Shown here: positions 6,265-7,304 of the stretch, one piece after another | How positions within the stretch are numbered: the first letter of the stretch is position 1 | How the letters are laid out: every line of letters begins with the position of its first letter | Assembly: GCA_003522805.1 (NCBI GenBank) | Contig: DPIB01000140.1 | Span: 1 to 7,304 of the forward strand | Length of the DNA stretch: 7,304 nt | Source of the DNA: Fervidobacterium sp. | GTDB taxonomy: Bacteria > Thermotogota > Thermotogae > Thermotogales > Fervidobacteriaceae | Direction: 5' to 3' | The notes under the pieces: model-generated | What the model was told of the DNA's origin: nothing | The model's input: only the letters and a program-made list of their open reading frames with translations | Database searches by the model: none | Translations under genes and position numbers: made by a program

Positions 6265-6573
6265 ATGACACGCGAAGAATTGAGAAATGCTGTTTGGAAT
6301 AAACTGAAGGAAGTTATAGATTGGGAGATAGGCTTAGATGTTGTAACGCTCGGCTTGGTGTACAACATAGAGGTAGAAAACGAGAACGATGTAAGGGTAA
6401 CGATGACAATGACAACTCCTATGTGCCCATTGGTGGGCAGTATACTAAGCGATGCTGAAATGAAAGTAAGGTCAATTGATGGAATTGGTAATGTGGAGGT
6501 CGAATTGACATTTGATCCACCTTGGACACCGGATAGAATAGATCCTTCAATTAGAAAACAGCTCGGGATATAA
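6265..6573 (+). CDS. DUF59 / MIP18-family protein, TM0487-like, probable Fe-S assembly factor
   Basis: This 102-residue cytoplasmic protein is a MIP18/DUF59 domain, related to SufT and PaaD, which aid maturation or insertion of iron-sulfur clusters. The sequence has LDVVTLGLVYNI (24-35), MTMTTPMCPL (47-56) with the conserved cysteine C54, and the C-terminal ELTFDPPWTPDRI (80-92). This closely follows the pattern recalled for the solved T. maritima protein TM0487. Length is complete for the family. A marked oddity is DWEIGLD at residues 19-25, where the family motif is DPE; proline is replaced by tryptophan (TGG). AAAGGAG just before the glmM stop (6247-6253) serves as ribosome site, and the gap to glmM is three bases. 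Next is prmC, the same neighbour as recalled in T. maritima. The exact client protein is unknown. Confidence 0.9.
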   Translation: MTREELRNAVWNKLKEVIDWEIGLDVVTLGLVYNIEVENENDVRVTMTMTTPMCPLVGSILSDAEMKVRSIDGIGNVEVELTFDPPWTPDRIDPSIRKQLGI

Positions 6574-6611
6574 ACAAGAACATTTGACAGGATATGAGGA
6601 GTACAGAAAGC

Positions 6612-7304
6612 ATGGAAGACAAGTTTTCGAGTAAAACAATCTCAGAAATCCTGCAGATTTACAAGAATAGAGGGCTTCCCAAGAGGGAGGCTCTTATTTT
6701 GATAGCGCTTGTACTCGGCAAATCGCGAGAATATGTACTGTCACATCAGGAACTTGAATGCCCAAATGATGCAATTGAACTACTTGAAAAGAGGCTTACC
6801 GGATATCCGTTGCAGTACATCGTTGGTAACGTCGAGTTCTATGGCAGGCAGTTTATCGTCCAAGAAGGTGTTCTCATACCACGTTGGGAGACAGAGGGCC
6901 TCGTTGAACTTGCCATAGAATACATAAAGAACTACAATATAAAAAAGGTAGCAGAGATAGGCTTAGGAAGTGGTGTTATTTCGGTTACACTAGCCATCGA
7001 AACAGGTGCTTTTGTATTTGGAACCGACATATCGCCAAAGGCATTGGAAGTTTCATATGAAAATGCAAAGAGACATGGCGTTGAGCATTTGGTGTCATTT
7101 AGGTTGGGTAATTATCTTGAACCTTTTGAAGATATACTAGATAATATAGAAATGGTCATTTCAAATCCGCCATATGTTAAGCAAGGCTTTTGTGTACAAA
7201 GAGAACTCCTTTATGAACCACCAGAATCATTATTTGCAGGAGAAGATGGGTTAATCTTTTACAGGGAGTTCTTTAATCGTTACAATATTAAAGGTAAAAT
7301 AGTT
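6612..7304 (+). CDS. prmC: Release factor glutamine methyltransferase PrmC (HemK), cut by the window end
   Basis: The first 231 residues of an N5-glutamine methyltransferase that methylates the GGQ glutamine of RF1 and RF2 using S-adenosylmethionine, aiding translation termination. The helical N-terminal domain contains REALILIALVLGKSREYVL (25-43) and GYPLQYIVGNVEFYG (64-78). The SAM-binding motif I is AEIGLGSGVI (114-123), the acidic D139 follows in FGTDIS, and the catalytic NPPY is at 185-188. FAGEDGLIFYREF (208-220) is the typical later motif. Only the last part of the methyltransferase domain is missing; the family is usually ~280 residues. GAGGAG (6596-6601) lies ten bases before ATG 6612; ATG 6594 is in frame and would add six residues. 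Oddities are PRWETEG at 90-96, where PRPETEE is usual, and L instead of T in motif I. Confidence 0.95.
   Translation, partial: MEDKFSSKTISEILQIYKNRGLPKREALILIALVLGKSREYVLSHQELECPNDAIELLEKRLTGYPLQYIVGNVEFYGRQFIVQEGVLIPRWETEGLVELAIEYIKNYNIKKVAEIGLGSGVISVTLAIETGAFVFGTDISPKALEVSYENAKRHGVEHLVSFRLGNYLEPFEDILDNIEMVISNPPYVKQGFCVQRELLYEPPESLFAGEDGLIFYREFFNRYNIKGKIV

Noticed and set aside
6584..6589. Perfect TTGACA in the gap before prmC
   Set aside because: No -10-like hexamer occurs 16-18 bases downstream; position 6607 onward reads AAAGCA.
6709..6918. 69-residue + strand frame
   Set aside because: It is an out-of-frame shadow inside prmC, whose real frame continues past the window edge.
1..7304. 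CRISPR array, toxin-antitoxin or defence cluster
   Set aside because: No regularly spaced repeats and no gene pair of these types were seen on either strand.

Overview
The window looks like bacterial chromosome from the Thermotogales, most likely Fervidobacterium or a close relative. The evidence is indirect: AT-rich protein genes beside conspicuously GC-rich structural RNAs (typical of thermophiles), a long SRP RNA with an Alu domain, a formiminotransferase-cyclodeaminase-like gene followed by tgt, and a DUF59 protein followed by prmC. From memory, both gene pairs also occur in Thermotoga maritima. No species can be fixed from the sequence alone.

Bases 1-373 hold no intact gene. The first ~64 bases look like the right end of an IS200/IS605-type element: a bulged GC-rich hairpin followed by a TTTAA-like end. 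Bases ~213-326 carry a decayed helix-turn-helix that resembles the N-terminus of a transposase, with in-frame stops. Bases 374-705 are the RNase P RNA (rnpB, + strand). It is followed by T-runs and a short spacer, then by the SRP RNA (ffs, - strand, 812-1085). The two housekeeping RNAs are convergent.

At 1093-1141 the ffs promoter (- strand) and a promoter for the downstream genes (+ strand) are back to back and share their -35 region. From 1248 to the end of the window there is one tightly packed + strand gene train with overlaps or very short gaps: cyclodeaminase-family protein, tgt, a secreted beta-rich protein of unknown function, pyrR, a TIGR00266/AIM24 protein, glmM, a DUF59 (MIP18/TM0487-like) protein, and prmC, which runs off the right edge. 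No terminator was seen inside the train.

The train mixes one-carbon/folate chemistry, tRNA queuosine modification, pyrimidine sensing, cell-wall precursor synthesis, Fe-S assembly and release-factor methylation. It reads as a growth-related housekeeping operon rather than one pathway. I found no convincing new defence or mobile system. The most interesting items are the IS200/IS605-like end with a possible omega-RNA tail, the shared promoter region, the unassigned secreted protein, and several departures from family motifs (Tgt, DUF59, PrmC).
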